A stretch of 33,031 bases of DNA from Methanomicrobiales archaeon (GCA_026394715.1 JAPKXR010000180.1:1-33031); one strand, 5' to 3'; counted from the first letter of the stretch, positions 14,588-23,194 are shown. Translations and numbers: made by a program. The notes: a model not told the origin generated them from the letters alone.

Positions 14588-15784
14588 TTATGTGATCAGG
14601 TTTTTTAACACCGCAAGTTCGAGTATGAGTTTTGGGTTTCTCTTGAGGAGCTCTTTTGCCAGCTGGAGCGTGGAAAACTCTTTTAAGTTGATAGATGTGG
14701 CGGTCTGGATGATCGCGTTCAGTTTTGCGTCTGTGAGGTTGATCATGTACTCCTTGATATGGTAGTTCCGCTCGATGGTCTTGCCCATTGTTGATTCCCG
14801 CCACTGCTTATCATAGGTCATGAGGGCATCTTTGCTGGTATCGCCCTTTTCGATCGCGTCAATTGCGACCTTTGCTGCAAGGTCACCGGTATACATCGCA
14901 TTGTAGATGCCACCACCCGTGAGCGGGTCAACAACCCGGGCCGCATCACCCGCGATGATAAGCCCGTCCGCCACGGTACAGGCAAGTGGCCGGCAGACTG
15001 ACACTCCGCCGACGATCCACTCGATAGTCTTTCCATTGGGGAACTTTGAAGCCATGTACCGGTCAAGATAGTCCTTTGCCCGGTGCCCGTTCCCGCTTTT
15101 TATTCCGCTGATCCCGATACCCACGTTTGCCGTACGGTCGCCTTTCGGGAATACCCAGAGATATCCCTGGGGGGCCACGTTGTTCCCGAGGCAGAATACC
15201 GTGCAATGAGGGTCGATATCGATATCGGTCACGATGTATTGTGCGGAGGACATGATCTCCCGGAGTGGCACCGTCGTGTCGACTCCGCACCATTTTGAGA
15301 ATTTCGACTCGACACCATCAGCGGCGACAACGACGTCAGCCATTACGTCGGTCTTTGTCCCGCAGAACTCCAGCGTTGCCCCGCAGATTTTTCCGTCACT
15401 CATGATCGGGGCACTTGCCCGTGTCTTGACTGCCACGTCTGCACCTGCTTCGGCTGCCTGCCAGACCAGTTCACGGTCAAAGACTTTCCGGTCGAGGACA
15501 TACCCGACTTTCCCTCCTGCACTCTCTGAGTCGAGCATCATGGTAGTGCCGTCAGGTGCAACAACAGCCGCACGCTGCATCTCTGCAGAGATGAAACAGG
15601 GGTCTGGTTCAACAAACTCTGCGAGGCTTTCCATGCCGATACCCTCCGCACACCTGACCGGAGCACCAATCGCAGGTCTTTTCTCAACAATGCAGGCAGA
15701 AAGCCCTGCCTTTGCAGCAGTTCTCGCGGCAATTGCTCCCGCGGGCCCTCCCCCGATCATGAGGAGGTCGTAATGCTTCTTCAT
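14588..15784 (-). CDS. Geranylgeranyl reductase family flavoprotein (archaeal lipid saturation)
   Basis: 398 residues. The FAD dinucleotide motif [10 protein letters not shown] begins at residue 11; PVRCAEGIG, a GD-type FAD motif [14 protein letters not shown] and a long C-terminal helical part match digeranylgeranylglycerophospholipid reductases. Role: hydrogenation of the isoprenoid chains of archaeal ether lipids at the membrane. The ATG at 15784 overlaps the ferredoxin stop in an ATGA, with GGAGGT 8 bases ahead. A ferredoxin donor is established for related Methanosarcina enzymes, which fits this pairing. Exact substrate is inferred. Confidence 0.9.
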   Translation of the reverse strand: MKKHYDLLMIGGGPAGAIAARTAAKAGLSACIVEKRPAIGAPVRCAEGIGMESLAEFVEPDPCFISAEMQRAAVVAPDGTTMMLDSESAGGKVGYVLDRKVFDRELVWQAAEAGADVAVKTRASAPIMSDGKICGATLEFCGTKTDVMADVVVAADGVESKFSKWCGVDTTVPLREIMSSAQYIVTDIDIDPHCTVFCLGNNVAPQGYLWVFPKGDRTANVGIGISGIKSGNGHRAKDYLDRYMASKFPNGKTIEWIVGGVSVCRPLACTVADGLIIAGDAARVVDPLTGGGIYNAMYTGDLAAKVAIDAIEKGDTSKDALMTYDKQWRESTMGKTIERNYHIKEYMINLTDAKLNAIIQTATSINLKEFSTLQLAKELLKRNPKLILELAVLKNLIT

Positions 15785-15954
15785 TCGCGCCCGACCTCCA
15801 GTGCCCCGACTGGACATGCCTTCGCGCAGACACCGCAGTCCGTGCAGCCTGGTCCAACTTCGAGGTACGCATCGATCAGTTCAAGCGCCCCCTCTTTGCA
15901 GACCGATACACAGCACCCGCAGTAGCCACAGATATCCCGGTGAACCTTCAACAT
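15781..15954 (-). CDS. Two-cluster [4Fe-4S] ferredoxin, probable donor to geranylgeranyl reductase
   Basis: 57 residues from ATG 15954. Two CxxCxxCxxxC motifs: Cys 9, 12, 15, 19 and Cys 37, 40, 43, 47. The first lacks the usual following Pro (Lys instead), the second has it (CP). An extra Cys at 14 sits inside the first motif. The frame extends upstream to a TTG at 15981, which is less likely. It overlaps the reductase by 4 bases, so equal co-translation is likely and the two probably work as a pair. Confidence 0.88.
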   Translation of the reverse strand: MLKVHRDICGYCGCCVSVCKEGALELIDAYLEVGPGCTDCGVCAKACPVGALEVGRE

Positions 15955-16039
15955 CCTGATAAAGTTGTCCTGCAACTCCAATAATAGTTACTCTCGGTGG
16001 GGTGACCCCGGGGCCTGAACGTGGGGCCGCGTGAAGTCC

Positions 16040-16047
16040 CTTATAAG
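16040..16047 (-). promoter_or_regulatory. Candidate TATA box CTTATAAG for the ferredoxin-reductase pair
   Basis: The best TATA-like sequence upstream of the ferredoxin gene. Initiation near 16017 would give a leader of about 60 bases. The site is palindromic, so direction is not fixed by sequence alone. Confidence 0.35.
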
Positions 16048-16202
16048 TGTTGTCCAGGGTCCTCTCCGCATGTCCTTTGGAACCCTGGATGGGTGAGATT
16101 TCCCGGAATACCCGGAAGAGAGGCGTATCATCTGATTCTCCTCCGGAAAAGGATTCTTCTGCAGAAATGGTATGAGCATGAAATGAAGCTTCAGAAAATC
16201 TT

Positions 16203-16210
16203 AAAAAAAA
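16203..16210 (-). terminator. T8 terminator of the L44e-PAC2 operon
   Basis: On the minus strand the run GGTTTTTTTTAAG lies about 147 bases after the PAC2 stop, with no gene between. Poly-T is sufficient for archaeal termination. Confidence 0.45.
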
Positions 16211-16356
16211 CCAGGTCTGATAATGAGCTGGTGTACCCTTGCCCCCAACTTCTCCAGATGGGATGAACAGGCTTCCTACATCGTTATCCCGGGCAATCTG
16301 CTCTAGAAAGGTTGTTGTCAGGGATGTTGAGGTCTTGTGCGTTAACCTGGGGCATG

Positions 16357-17112
16357 TTACCCGATGTATCTCAGTTCCTCGTCCTGGACGCCCCGTTCAC
16401 CCTCGATGAGTTTCTGGACCATCCGCTCCATCTCGACCCCACGTTCGACGAGTTTCGTCGCATCGATCCCGAGTCCGATGAGGTTCGAGAGAACTTTTAA
16501 CAGGCTGGTAGCGCTTTTAGGGTCGACGAGGTACCCGGAGGTCTCTCCCATCAGGCAGATCCCTTCAATATTACGGCTCGCACTGAGGCCGGGCAGGAGG
16601 CCTGCGGCCCCGATGATCCCGCCTATTGGTTCACCATTGTCAAAGGTTGCTCCGGCTTCCGCCGCCTCCTCTTTCAGTTCAATCCTGTTTACTGCACCAA
16701 GCACCCGCGGTTCTTCCACCAGGTGACCGACACCGAAACCCCCGAGGGTATAAATCCGGCGGACCCCTAATTCTTCTGCAATCTTCAGGTACTGGTCGGC
16801 GAGCAGGTAATGCCCTTCGTTGGAGGTACTCTGGAAGTCACCGACAAGGAAGAGGACCTGGTGGGTATCACTCTTGTAGAAAAAAATCTCGTTATTTGCG
16901 AGACGGATCACGCTGTCCTCCCCGATAATCACCTGTGGTGGAAAATAGACCGAATGGATCTGCGCGATTTTTATCGCGCCGAGCTCGTGAATGATATGTT
17001 CAGCCACCAGTTTTCCGACATGACCGATCCCCGGGAGCCCTTCAATAAGGACGGGTGAGTCCACCTCATCCTTAGAAAAATTATCAAGAAAACGGATTGT
17101 TATATCTTCCAT
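16357..17112 (-). CDS. PAC2-family proteasome assembly chaperone-like protein
   Basis: 251 residues. LIEGLPGIGHVGKLVAEHIIHELGA at 22-46, IYTLGGFGVGHL near 119 and GIIGAAGLLPGLSASRNI near 163 are typical of the PAC2 / PbaB-like family. The C-terminus is a charged helix. Archaeal members have been linked to 20S proteasome assembly, but not all have been shown to act so. The ATG at 17112 lies inside the 3' end of nop10 (13-base overlap), so it is the last gene of the aIF2-alpha operon. This neighbourhood is common in euryarchaea. Confidence 0.88.
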   Translation of the reverse strand: MEDITIRFLDNFSKDEVDSPVLIEGLPGIGHVGKLVAEHIIHELGAIKIAQIHSVYFPPQVIIGEDSVIRLANNEIFFYKSDTHQVLFLVGDFQSTSNEGHYLLADQYLKIAEELGVRRIYTLGGFGVGHLVEEPRVLGAVNRIELKEEAAEAGATFDNGEPIGGIIGAAGLLPGLSASRNIEGICLMGETSGYLVDPKSATSLLKVLSNLIGLGIDATKLVERGVEMERMVQKLIEGERGVQDEELRYIG

Positions 17113-17261
17113 TCTTTAACCCGTCTCCGGTACTCTCCAAGCCTGTCTTCCGGTGAAAATCGGGCCGGGTGTGCAGTCCTCGTCGCGCCGCCACAGGCCG
17201 GACACTGGCTTTTCAGTGTATAGGTCCTGTCTTTTTCGCAACGCTTAATATGACCACTCAT
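17100..17261 (-). CDS. nop10: H/ACA ribonucleoprotein protein Nop10
   Basis: 53 residues: MSGHIKRCEKDRTYTLKSQC then a CxxC (Cys 20 and 23, with Cys 8) and the ending HPARFSPEDRLGEYRR. This matches archaeal Nop10, the small zinc-binding partner of Cbf5, Gar1 and L7Ae in guide-RNA-directed pseudouridylation of rRNA and tRNA. The ATG overlaps the aIF2-alpha stop in an ATGA and the stop lies 13 bases inside PAC2, so it is nested at both ends. Easily missed because of its length. Confidence 0.95.
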   Translation of the reverse strand: MSGHIKRCEKDRTYTLKSQCPACGGATRTAHPARFSPEDRLGEYRRRVKEWKI

Positions 17262-18046
17262 GAACTCTTACCGGATTTCGGTTTCTTAACAAACTTACCT
17301 TCGCCGCCTGCCCGTTCGACTACGCCAATTGCAGCGCTTGCGGCCCTCTCAATTGCCTTCTCTGCAGTTTTGTAATCCGGGGCGGTGACTTTGATCCGGT
17401 AGGCCGGTGCACCAATGTAGGTGAGCTCGATCTCCACGTCCGCGATCTTTGGTTCGGCACTGCGGAGGGCCCGGCGAATAATGTTAACGCCATCCGGCTT
17501 TGGGGAGGTGAGGATGATATTCCCTGCCACGGTAACTTTCGGGATTCTTACGTTCTCTTTGGCAACCGCAACCAGTGCATCGACACTCGTTTCGGGAAGC
17601 CCCAGTTCCCCGACGACACCTGCCCCGTTCATGACGATATCTTCAAACGCCGTATACAGGTCCCCATATTTTTTGTATAATGCGGTCTCAACCGCATCAG
17701 CTGACCCGCCTGAAGCTTCCGCGGCGAAACTGATCCACTTGGCGGCCTTCGATTCGTTCTTCCACTCCCGGATCGTCTCCCGGCGCTGGTGTTCATTGAC
17801 ATCCTTTAATGAAAGGTCGATATGACCCCGAGACGTGTCTACGTTGAGGACCTTGCAGACCACCTTCTGGCCTTCCCTGATGTGGTCCCGGATATACTTG
17901 ATCCACCCCGTCGCGATCTCGGAGATGGGGATCAGGCCTTCACGCCCGTTATACTCATCGAGTGAGACGAATGCAACAAAGTCCTTCACATGCTGGACCG
18001 TGCAGACGACGAGATCCCCTTCCTCCGGCCATTCTTCTCCTTTCAT
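17258..18046 (-). CDS. Translation initiation factor aIF2, alpha subunit
   Basis: 262 residues from ATG 18046. The N-terminal S1 domain (about 10-85: GDLVVCTVQHVKDFVAFVSL, EGLIPISEIATGWIKYI, VDTSRGHIDLSLKDV) is followed by the helical domain and the alpha-beta C-domain that binds aIF2-gamma. The complex delivers Met-tRNAi to the small subunit. The S1 loop with ISEIATGW takes the place of the phosphorylated Ser loop of eIF2-alpha. A GTG at 18055, directly after the S27e stop, is an alternative; AGTGAG about 9 bases before ATG 18046 favours the shorter form. Confidence 0.95.
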   Translation of the reverse strand: MKGEEWPEEGDLVVCTVQHVKDFVAFVSLDEYNGREGLIPISEIATGWIKYIRDHIREGQKVVCKVLNVDTSRGHIDLSLKDVNEHQRRETIREWKNESKAAKWISFAAEASGGSADAVETALYKKYGDLYTAFEDIVMNGAGVVGELGLPETSVDALVAVAKENVRIPKVTVAGNIILTSPKPDGVNIIRRALRSAEPKIADVEIELTYIGAPAYRIKVTAPDYKTAEKAIERAASAAIGVVERAGGEGKFVKKPKSGKSS

Positions 18047-18055
18047 GTACGGCAC

Positions 18056-18244
18056 TCACTTATACACTGCAAGTTTTTCAACCTGGATGCCTGCCTTGCC
18101 ACCCGTTGGCTCGGCGAGCACTTTTCCGCAGACTACACAATCCACTTTGGTGGATGCCTTGTCAAAGACCAGCTGCTCATTTTCGCAGTCCGGACATTTG
18201 ACCCTGATAAACGTACTCCTGTTATCCCTGTGCTGACGTACCAT
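18056..18244 (-). CDS. rps27e: 30S ribosomal protein S27e
   Basis: 62 residues. Zinc-ribbon ligands CPDC (about 17-20) and CVVC (about 36-39) and the order [18 protein letters not shown] match S27e. ATG 18244 has GGAGTGA 8 bases upstream, inside the end of L44e. The stop is 9 bases from the aIF2-alpha ATG. The L44e, S27e, aIF2-alpha, Nop10, PAC2 order is conserved in many euryarchaea. Confidence 0.96.
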   Translation of the reverse strand: MVRQHRDNRSTFIRVKCPDCENEQLVFDKASTKVDCVVCGKVLAEPTGGKAGIQVEKLAVYK

Positions 18245-18252
18245 TGTTACAC

Positions 18253-18531
18253 TCACTCCGTCAGTTCAAATTTCGCAATTCTGTATCCCGGGCGCAGATG
18301 TGCCTTTTTGCAGGTCTTGCAACGGTAACGGACATTGATTTTCTTGGTCGGTTTGTCCCCACCGGGCACTTTTGAGAATTTCCCCATATTCCCGACGTGG
18401 CCTCTTCGTGCCTTCTGCCGGTCGATCCAGTGGAGACCGGTCGTCTTGCTCTTCTTTACCTTCTCGACCTCGTGCTCCTGATGATTCCTGCAAAATGGGC
18501 AGTAGGTCTTAAATTTGGCGGGCATTTTCAT
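18253..18531 (-). CDS. rpl44e: 50S ribosomal protein L44e
   Basis: 92 residues. Zinc ligands CPFC (11-14) and CKTC (about 72-75); [30 protein letters not shown] and the C-terminal YRIAKFEL are typical of L44e. Two ATGs are close (18531 and 18525); 18531 has AGGTG 7 bases upstream. It is the first ribosomal gene after the probable internal promoter at 18583. Confidence 0.96.
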   Translation of the reverse strand: MKMPAKFKTYCPFCRNHQEHEVEKVKKSKTTGLHWIDRQKARRGHVGNMGKFSKVPGGDKPTKKINVRYRCKTCKKAHLRPGYRIAKFELTE

Positions 18532-18569
18532 GAGATTTACACCTATGGTAATAGTAACAAATACCAGTA

Positions 18570-19214
18570 TTAATTTCCCGGAGTTATATTTAACACTATG
18601 TTGCGTTCGTTTAAGACTTCCGCATTCCTCCGGGGAAGTGTCACTATATCTTCTTTCATAAGGTGATAAATTCTCCCATCCACGCCCATAAATGGCTCCA
18701 TCGTGTCCAGGACCCGGGCGAGGATATACCCCTGTCCGGGCAGGGGTGCTGTTTCCCCGGATCCGGGTGCAGGTTCGCCGGTTGTTTCATCGCCCGCTTC
18801 GGGAAATTCTTTCAAACCTGACGCAACAGCCATGTGGTCGTGCCGGGTGATAATGCAGATCTCACGATTTTTTGCGATTGCCCCGGTAACGGTATCAAAC
18901 ATCTCGCGCTCGGCGGGGAGCATCTTTTTCAGTTCATCTTTTTCAAGCGGGTGGCCCTCGATATGGCCCGATGAGAGGGTGAGTATTTTCTCTGCCCTGG
19001 TCCGGAAGAGGTCCTGGAGCGTCTCGCGTATGCTTGACGCCCGTTCTATCAGCACACGGGTGCGATCGCTGAAAGGGTCTTCGTTTGCATGCACATCTGA
19101 TGTCAGCTCCTCCAGTTCCGTTTTTGTCGTTTCAAAAATATCGGACGGGATACTGGTCAGCCTGCCGGTCTCGCGCTCTGAAAGGAGAATTGTCCGGAGT
19201 TCCTCGAGGTGCAC
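18570..19214 (-). CDS. Archaeal GINS subunit (Gins51-type) of the replication helicase
   Basis: 214 residues. An N-terminal helical A-domain ([22 protein letters not shown]) is followed, after a Pro/Gly/Glu-rich linker near 140-160, by a C-terminal beta-rich B-domain: [43 protein letters not shown] before B is the Gins51 (Sld5/Psf1-like) order. GINS joins MCM and, in archaea, RecJ/GAN-type proteins. Start is GTG 19214 with GGGGGTGG 7 bases upstream. It is 3 bases downstream of priS, as in many archaea. Confidence 0.9.
   Translation of the reverse strand: MHLEELRTILLSERETGRLTSIPSDIFETTKTELEELTSDVHANEDPFSDRTRVLIERASSIRETLQDLFRTRAEKILTLSSGHIEGHPLEKDELKKMLPAEREMFDTVTGAIAKNREICIITRHDHMAVASGLKEFPEAGDETTGEPAPGSGETAPLPGQGYILARVLDTMEPFMGVDGRIYHLMKEDIVTLPRRNAEVLNERNIVLNITPGN
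18583..18594 (-). promoter_or_regulatory. Internal TATA box GTTAAATATAAC before L44e
   Basis: It lies within the last codons of the GINS gene (stop at 18570), centred 57 bases upstream of the L44e ATG. Initiation near 18562 would leave a leader of about 31 bases with its AGGTG site. It suggests that ribosomal proteins and aIF2-alpha have their own promoter inside the longer minus-strand block. Confidence 0.5.
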
Positions 19215-19217
19215 GGC

Positions 19218-20363
19218 CTATCCACCCCCGGAGATCTCTGCCATCCCGCGGCAGCAGAGGAATACTGCAAGGGCCTCGGGCACGTTGAAGGACGATTTTT
19301 CCAGCGCGTAGGTGTTCCCGAGAAGTTTCATTGAACCCTTCACCGTGCAGTCAACCAGGATATCTTTCTCACCAAAGACGACCGCATCGACAAGCGGATC
19401 GAAGTCCGCGAGCTCGCCGGGTAACAGCCGTGTCACCCGGAACCCGCTTCCCCCGTGCAGCGAGGAAGGCAGTCGTATCAGGCGTTTCACATCGGTTGTC
19501 ACCGGTTCGTCAGCAAGGGCAGCCCCCTGTTTCAGGCGGGTGGCAAATGCACCATCCGGCGCTGAGGTCAGGGCCCGTATGACCGGCCAGATGACGCGGT
19601 CATTCTGGTTGACCGGTACCCCCTCCCTGATCTTTCGCAGCATTTCCGGGGCTGCTGCGAGGAAACGCTCCGCTGCTGTCTCGCTCACCCCATCCAGCCG
19701 TTCGATTTCAGCCATTGCCTCCTCTGCGGGCAGGCCCTGCAACCATGAAAGATACTCGGACATCGCAGCTATATAACGCCGCCGCCATCCGCGGGGTGAA
19801 GGTGAACTGGCTGCGAGGAAACGACCGGGGTCGATCCCGATCCCGCAGACATAATCGATCATTTCACGCCGCTCTGCGCTCCCCCATCCCCGGACGGCAG
19901 GATCTTTTACATGGATGTGGTACCCCCTCCCTCCTGAAAAGACCACCTCGATTTGGTCCATTGAAAACCCGAGCTCATCGGTGAGCATCGCGAGTAGTTT
20001 TATGGTCTCCTCCCTGACGCGGGTGAGCATGAGATCATAGGCCCCCCGGACGATATGGTCGGCATCGAGGTCAAAGATCAGGTCAGCACCAGCCCAGTGC
20101 TTTGCGTCCATCGTTGGTGCGCCGGGAGTCTCGTAATAGGCACCGGAATAGTAAATATGCGCCGGGGTGAACGACCGTACATACTCCCCGACCTCCTGGC
20201 TGCTCCCGAAAGCGATGTGGCGCCGCATCCGCGTCTCTCCTGACGCGTCGAACATGAGAAAACCCCATTCCCGCCGGGTGAGTGACGAAGGTGGGACAAT
20301 CGTCTCCTTCTGGTAGTGACCCGAGAACCGCTGCCTCAAAAATTCCAGGGTTGACGCTTTCAT
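19218..20363 (-). CDS. priS: DNA primase small (catalytic) subunit PriS
   Basis: 381 residues. The catalytic LIFDLDADH has Asp 98 and 100; SGGRGYHIHV near 155 binds the nucleotide; the third acid is in the late ILVDCTVKGSMKLLGN segment. SLHGGSGF also fits. It synthesises RNA or DNA primers together with PriL, which is not in this window. ATG 20363 shares one base with the Elp3 stop, with AAGGA 6 bases before it. Its tight link to GINS marks a replication unit. Confidence 0.95.
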   Translation of the reverse strand: MKASTLEFLRQRFSGHYQKETIVPPSSLTRREWGFLMFDASGETRMRRHIAFGSSQEVGEYVRSFTPAHIYYSGAYYETPGAPTMDAKHWAGADLIFDLDADHIVRGAYDLMLTRVREETIKLLAMLTDELGFSMDQIEVVFSGGRGYHIHVKDPAVRGWGSAERREMIDYVCGIGIDPGRFLAASSPSPRGWRRRYIAAMSEYLSWLQGLPAEEAMAEIERLDGVSETAAERFLAAAPEMLRKIREGVPVNQNDRVIWPVIRALTSAPDGAFATRLKQGAALADEPVTTDVKRLIRLPSSLHGGSGFRVTRLLPGELADFDPLVDAVVFGEKDILVDCTVKGSMKLLGNTYALEKSSFNVPEALAVFLCCRGMAEISGGG

Positions 20364-21970
20364 CACAGTTCCTTCTGCATATATGGGCCCCGCTTCTCAT
20401 AACCATGGTTCCGGTAATACGGCCTGACCCCGATCCCGCTCATGACTGAGATCCTGTGGTACCCCTGGCAGCGAGCGATATCTTCAGCAGCGGAAAGCAG
20501 GGAAGACCCGGCACTACGGTGCTGCTGCTCTCCGCCGGAGGGCCCGTGGCCGATGGGGACGATGCTCCCGTATACATGGAGCTCGCGGAGCAGGGCACTC
20601 TCCTCCAGTTCTTCCCGAAACATTGTGCATGGGTACCGGAGCCGCGCAAAGCCGATAAGTGAGTCTCCTGCGACGGACGAGATGAAGTGTTCAGTGCCCC
20701 CGGCGCACTCGTAGGTGTCAGTCCGGAGTTCAGGCGTCTCTGCGGACGGGTGACGGCCGATCTCACGGCACCGGATGCAACGACAGTGTCCGCCATTGGC
20801 GGTGAGCCTGGCAGATGCCAGCTGCCGGAAATTACTGTGCTTTGACCCTGCAACGATCAGCTTGGCAGGGATATCCCGCTGGATCCGCTGGAGCCGGACA
20901 TAGACCGGAAGGAGTGATTTCCCATAGGCGATGAGGTCGATTTGTTCTTCTTCGCTGTAGGGTGAATACCTGCCGTCTTTCCAGAGCGCTTCAATTTCTG
21001 ATCCCGGCGTGACAAGCGTAGGGTAGATCTTCAGGAAATCCGGCCTGAACCGCGGGTCATCGAACAATGTCCTGAACAGCTCCCGGTCCTTTTCAATGCT
21101 GCTCCCCGGGAGGTTTGGCATGATATGGAACCCGACCTTGAGGCCGGCATCCCGGAGGAGCCTGTTCGCTTCCGCGCTATCCTGCACGGTGCAGCCCCTC
21201 CGGTTCACCGTAAGGACCTCATCGTCGACATGCTGGACACCTATTTCAACTTTGGTTACGCCAAGGCCGAGCATTGAATCAATATGCTCCTTTTTACACC
21301 AGTCGGGGCGGGTCTCAAATGTGATGGCGACACACCGCACGCGGGCGTGTTCGTTTTCAGAAAACTCATGTTCCCGGTCAACTGCAACCTGCATCTCACC
21401 CGGATCTCCGGTAAAAGGGGGTCCGGGGTGGGGTGTCCGGTTGGTACCGTAGTCATTCATCGCCCGGATGCACCCGGTGACAAACCACTCCTGGTATTCC
21501 TTAGGGCGCGCCGTGATGGTCCCGCCCATTACGATCAGTTCTGCTTTACCCACGTGGTGTCCCAGGGTCTCAAATTGCGAAAGCCGGGCACTCACCTGTC
21601 GGTATGGGTCATACTGGTGTTCCCTGCCGCGTATGGCCGCCGGCTCTTCACCGGTATAACTCTGGGGTGACTGGAACGGGTGGTCCGGACCCCCCGGGCA
21701 GGGGAGGCATTTTCCATGCGGGCAGGGAGAAGGCGATGTCATGACCGCAACCGGCGCCACGCCCGAAAGTGTCCGCGTAGGTTTTACCAGGAGTACCAGG
21801 CGGAGCAGCTCCCGCTCCTCCGGTAGCGCATACGAAAGCAGGAGAGAATTTTTCGGAACTGTCCGAAGCTTGTATTTCCTGCAGATTTCGATCCGTGCCT
21901 GGCTGATATCCAGGTCATTTCGGGAGAAGAAGAGGGAAATAATTTCCCTGCAGACCAAATGTTCGTCCAT
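20363..21970 (-). CDS. elp3: Elp3: radical SAM / GNAT tRNA U34 carboxymethyl-forming enzyme
   Basis: 535 residues from ATG 21970. The radical SAM motif CPHGKCLPCPGGP gives Cys 83, 88, 91 (Cx4Cx2C). KVEIGVQHVDDEVL, GFHIMPNLPGSS and ERDIPAKL-like segments match Elp3. The C-terminal part is an acetyltransferase domain ending in GVRPYYRNHGYEKRGPYM. In eukaryotes it acts in Elongator; in archaea it works alone to modify wobble uridine. In the acetyl-CoA loop QHRSAGSSLL, the first conserved Gly of the usual QHxGxG is Ser. The start lies 7 bases after the UPF0058 stop. Confidence 0.94.
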   Translation of the reverse strand: MDEHLVCREIISLFFSRNDLDISQARIEICRKYKLRTVPKNSLLLSYALPEERELLRLVLLVKPTRTLSGVAPVAVMTSPSPCPHGKCLPCPGGPDHPFQSPQSYTGEEPAAIRGREHQYDPYRQVSARLSQFETLGHHVGKAELIVMGGTITARPKEYQEWFVTGCIRAMNDYGTNRTPHPGPPFTGDPGEMQVAVDREHEFSENEHARVRCVAITFETRPDWCKKEHIDSMLGLGVTKVEIGVQHVDDEVLTVNRRGCTVQDSAEANRLLRDAGLKVGFHIMPNLPGSSIEKDRELFRTLFDDPRFRPDFLKIYPTLVTPGSEIEALWKDGRYSPYSEEEQIDLIAYGKSLLPVYVRLQRIQRDIPAKLIVAGSKHSNFRQLASARLTANGGHCRCIRCREIGRHPSAETPELRTDTYECAGGTEHFISSVAGDSLIGFARLRYPCTMFREELEESALLRELHVYGSIVPIGHGPSGGEQQHRSAGSSLLSAAEDIARCQGYHRISVMSGIGVRPYYRNHGYEKRGPYMQKEL

Positions 21971-21977
21971 CCCGGGA

Positions 21978-22244
21978 TTAAGGTTCAACCGCGATCTTGC
22001 CTTGCGTAATGTCCGAGGTGTAATTAACCACCATTGGCTGCTGGAGCCGTACATGGGTTACGATCTCATCCCCGAGGGCGAGAATCGCATCTTTATGACA
22101 CTTCTTGTTTTTGTGGATGTGGACAGGAGAGACTTCCAGCGCATCATAGCGTTCTGTTGGAATTTCATCATTGGTGATGTTCTCGTAGTATTTTTTAATA
22201 TGTACCATCAGCATGTGTAAATGCAGCAATTCTTCCTTTTGCAC
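21978..22244 (-). CDS. UPF0058 family protein
   Basis: 88 residues from GTG 22244. The sequence QKEELLHLHMLMVHIKKYYE, then YDALEVSPVHIHKNKKCHKDAI, is the UPF0058 signature: a small helical archaeal protein of unknown role with conserved histidines. GGAAAGGTGAT precedes the GTG by about 5 bases. It is first in the minus-strand block, 7 bases ahead of elp3, so a tie to tRNA modification is possible but unproven. Confidence 0.88.
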   Translation of the reverse strand: MQKEELLHLHMLMVHIKKYYENITNDEIPTERYDALEVSPVHIHKNKKCHKDAILALGDEIVTHVRLQQPMVVNYTSDITQGKIAVEP

Positions 22245-22283
22245 AGTATCACCTTTCCTCAAAATTTACTATTTCCGAGAGCA

Positions 22284-22291
22284 GATATAAC
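22284..22291. promoter_or_regulatory. Shared TATA element GTTATATC / GATATAAC
   Basis: On the minus strand it lies 43 bases before the UPF0058 GTG, predicting a 17-base leader with a ribosome site. On the plus strand it is about 31 bases before GTG 22319 of the glycohydrolase pseudogene. A second plus-strand TATA-like TTTATATC lies at 22304-22311. Confidence 0.45.
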
Positions 22292-22318
22292 TTATTGGTG
22301 ACCTTTATATCCGGTGGT

Positions 22319-23194
22319 GTGAACGCGGTGGGAGCCCTGACGGGGCTCGCAATTGGGGATGCAATGGGTGCGCCCTTTGAGGGGTACCCCCCATCCCTGA
22401 TGCCAGTGACAAAAATGCAAAGCGACGGGCTGCGTAAACGAAATGCAGGCCATTACACAGATGACACGCTCCAGGCGATCGCTGTTGCCGAATCGCTGAT
22501 TCAATGCAGGGGCTTTTGCCCAAACGATCTCATGCAACGCCTTATTGTCGGTTATAAGCGCTATCCTGAATATTACGGCCCCACTTCGCGTGCAGTGTTT
22601 GACCTGGTGGAGTCGGGTATCCCCCCTTAACGTGCGGCAGAGATCGTCCATGAACGAACGGGAGGCAGCCGGAGCAACGGGAGTGTAATGAGGGGTCCAC
22701 CAGTAGGAATATTTTTTTCCGGGCCTTCCCTGCGCGAGGTGAGTCTCCGGTGTTCACAGCTGACCCACCATGACAGGACGGCAGCCGAGTGTTCGGCCTG
22801 GGTGAACCAGATGGTATCTGACATGTGTCGCGGTTATTCCCGTGCAGGGGCATTCGCCCGTGCTCTTCAACGCTGCAATGACGACGACGTCATCAGGGTG
22901 CTCGGGGCGTACCACCGGTATGACCCGGAGCCTGCCCTTGATGCGCTCCTCGCAACGCATGCAGCACTCAAGGTCTTTATGGACAGCCGGTCATTTGAAG
23001 GGACGATTGTCCGGGCAATTGGTCTTGGTGGCGATACTGACACGGTAGGTGCCGTTGCCGGAGCCCTTGCCGGTGCCTGGTCAGGTACCGGGGGCATCCC
23101 CTGCAGGTGGCTCGTGGACCTCGAGGACTGCGGGATGATCACATCTCTTGGGGCCCGGCTCTGGACGGTATCGCAGTCGACCGGGCATCGGTAG
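22319..23194 (+). pseudogene. ADP-ribosylglycohydrolase family gene with one in-frame TAA
   Basis: One reading frame runs from GTG 22319 (TTG 22295 and GTG 22328 are alternatives) to 23194, broken only by TAA at 22628-22630. Both halves carry intact family motifs: GLAIGDAMGAPFEG, GHYTDDTLQAIAVAESL, then RAAEIVHERTGGSRSNGSVM after the stop, LTHHDRTAAECSAW and GGDTDTVGAVAGALAG, which supply the Mg-binding acids. These enzymes remove ADP-ribose from proteins or nitrogenase reductase. The 103-codon first part lacks the second metal site. The result may be a recent pseudogene, a sequencing error, or readthrough; the pyrrolysine codon is TAG, not TAA. Confidence 0.88.

Larger units (their letters stand above)
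15955..16356. other. 402-base spacer with promoter and terminator signals
   Basis: This separates the end of the PAC2 operon from the ferredoxin gene, both minus strand. It contains a minus-strand T8 run at 16203-16210 and the palindromic TATA-like CTTATAAG at 16040-16047. No ORF in it has convincing coding character. Confidence 0.5.

Noticed and set aside
16021-16266. Plus-strand 81-codon frame in the spacer
   Set aside because: Starts from a non-ATG codon, no promoter at the right distance, composition unlike a protein.
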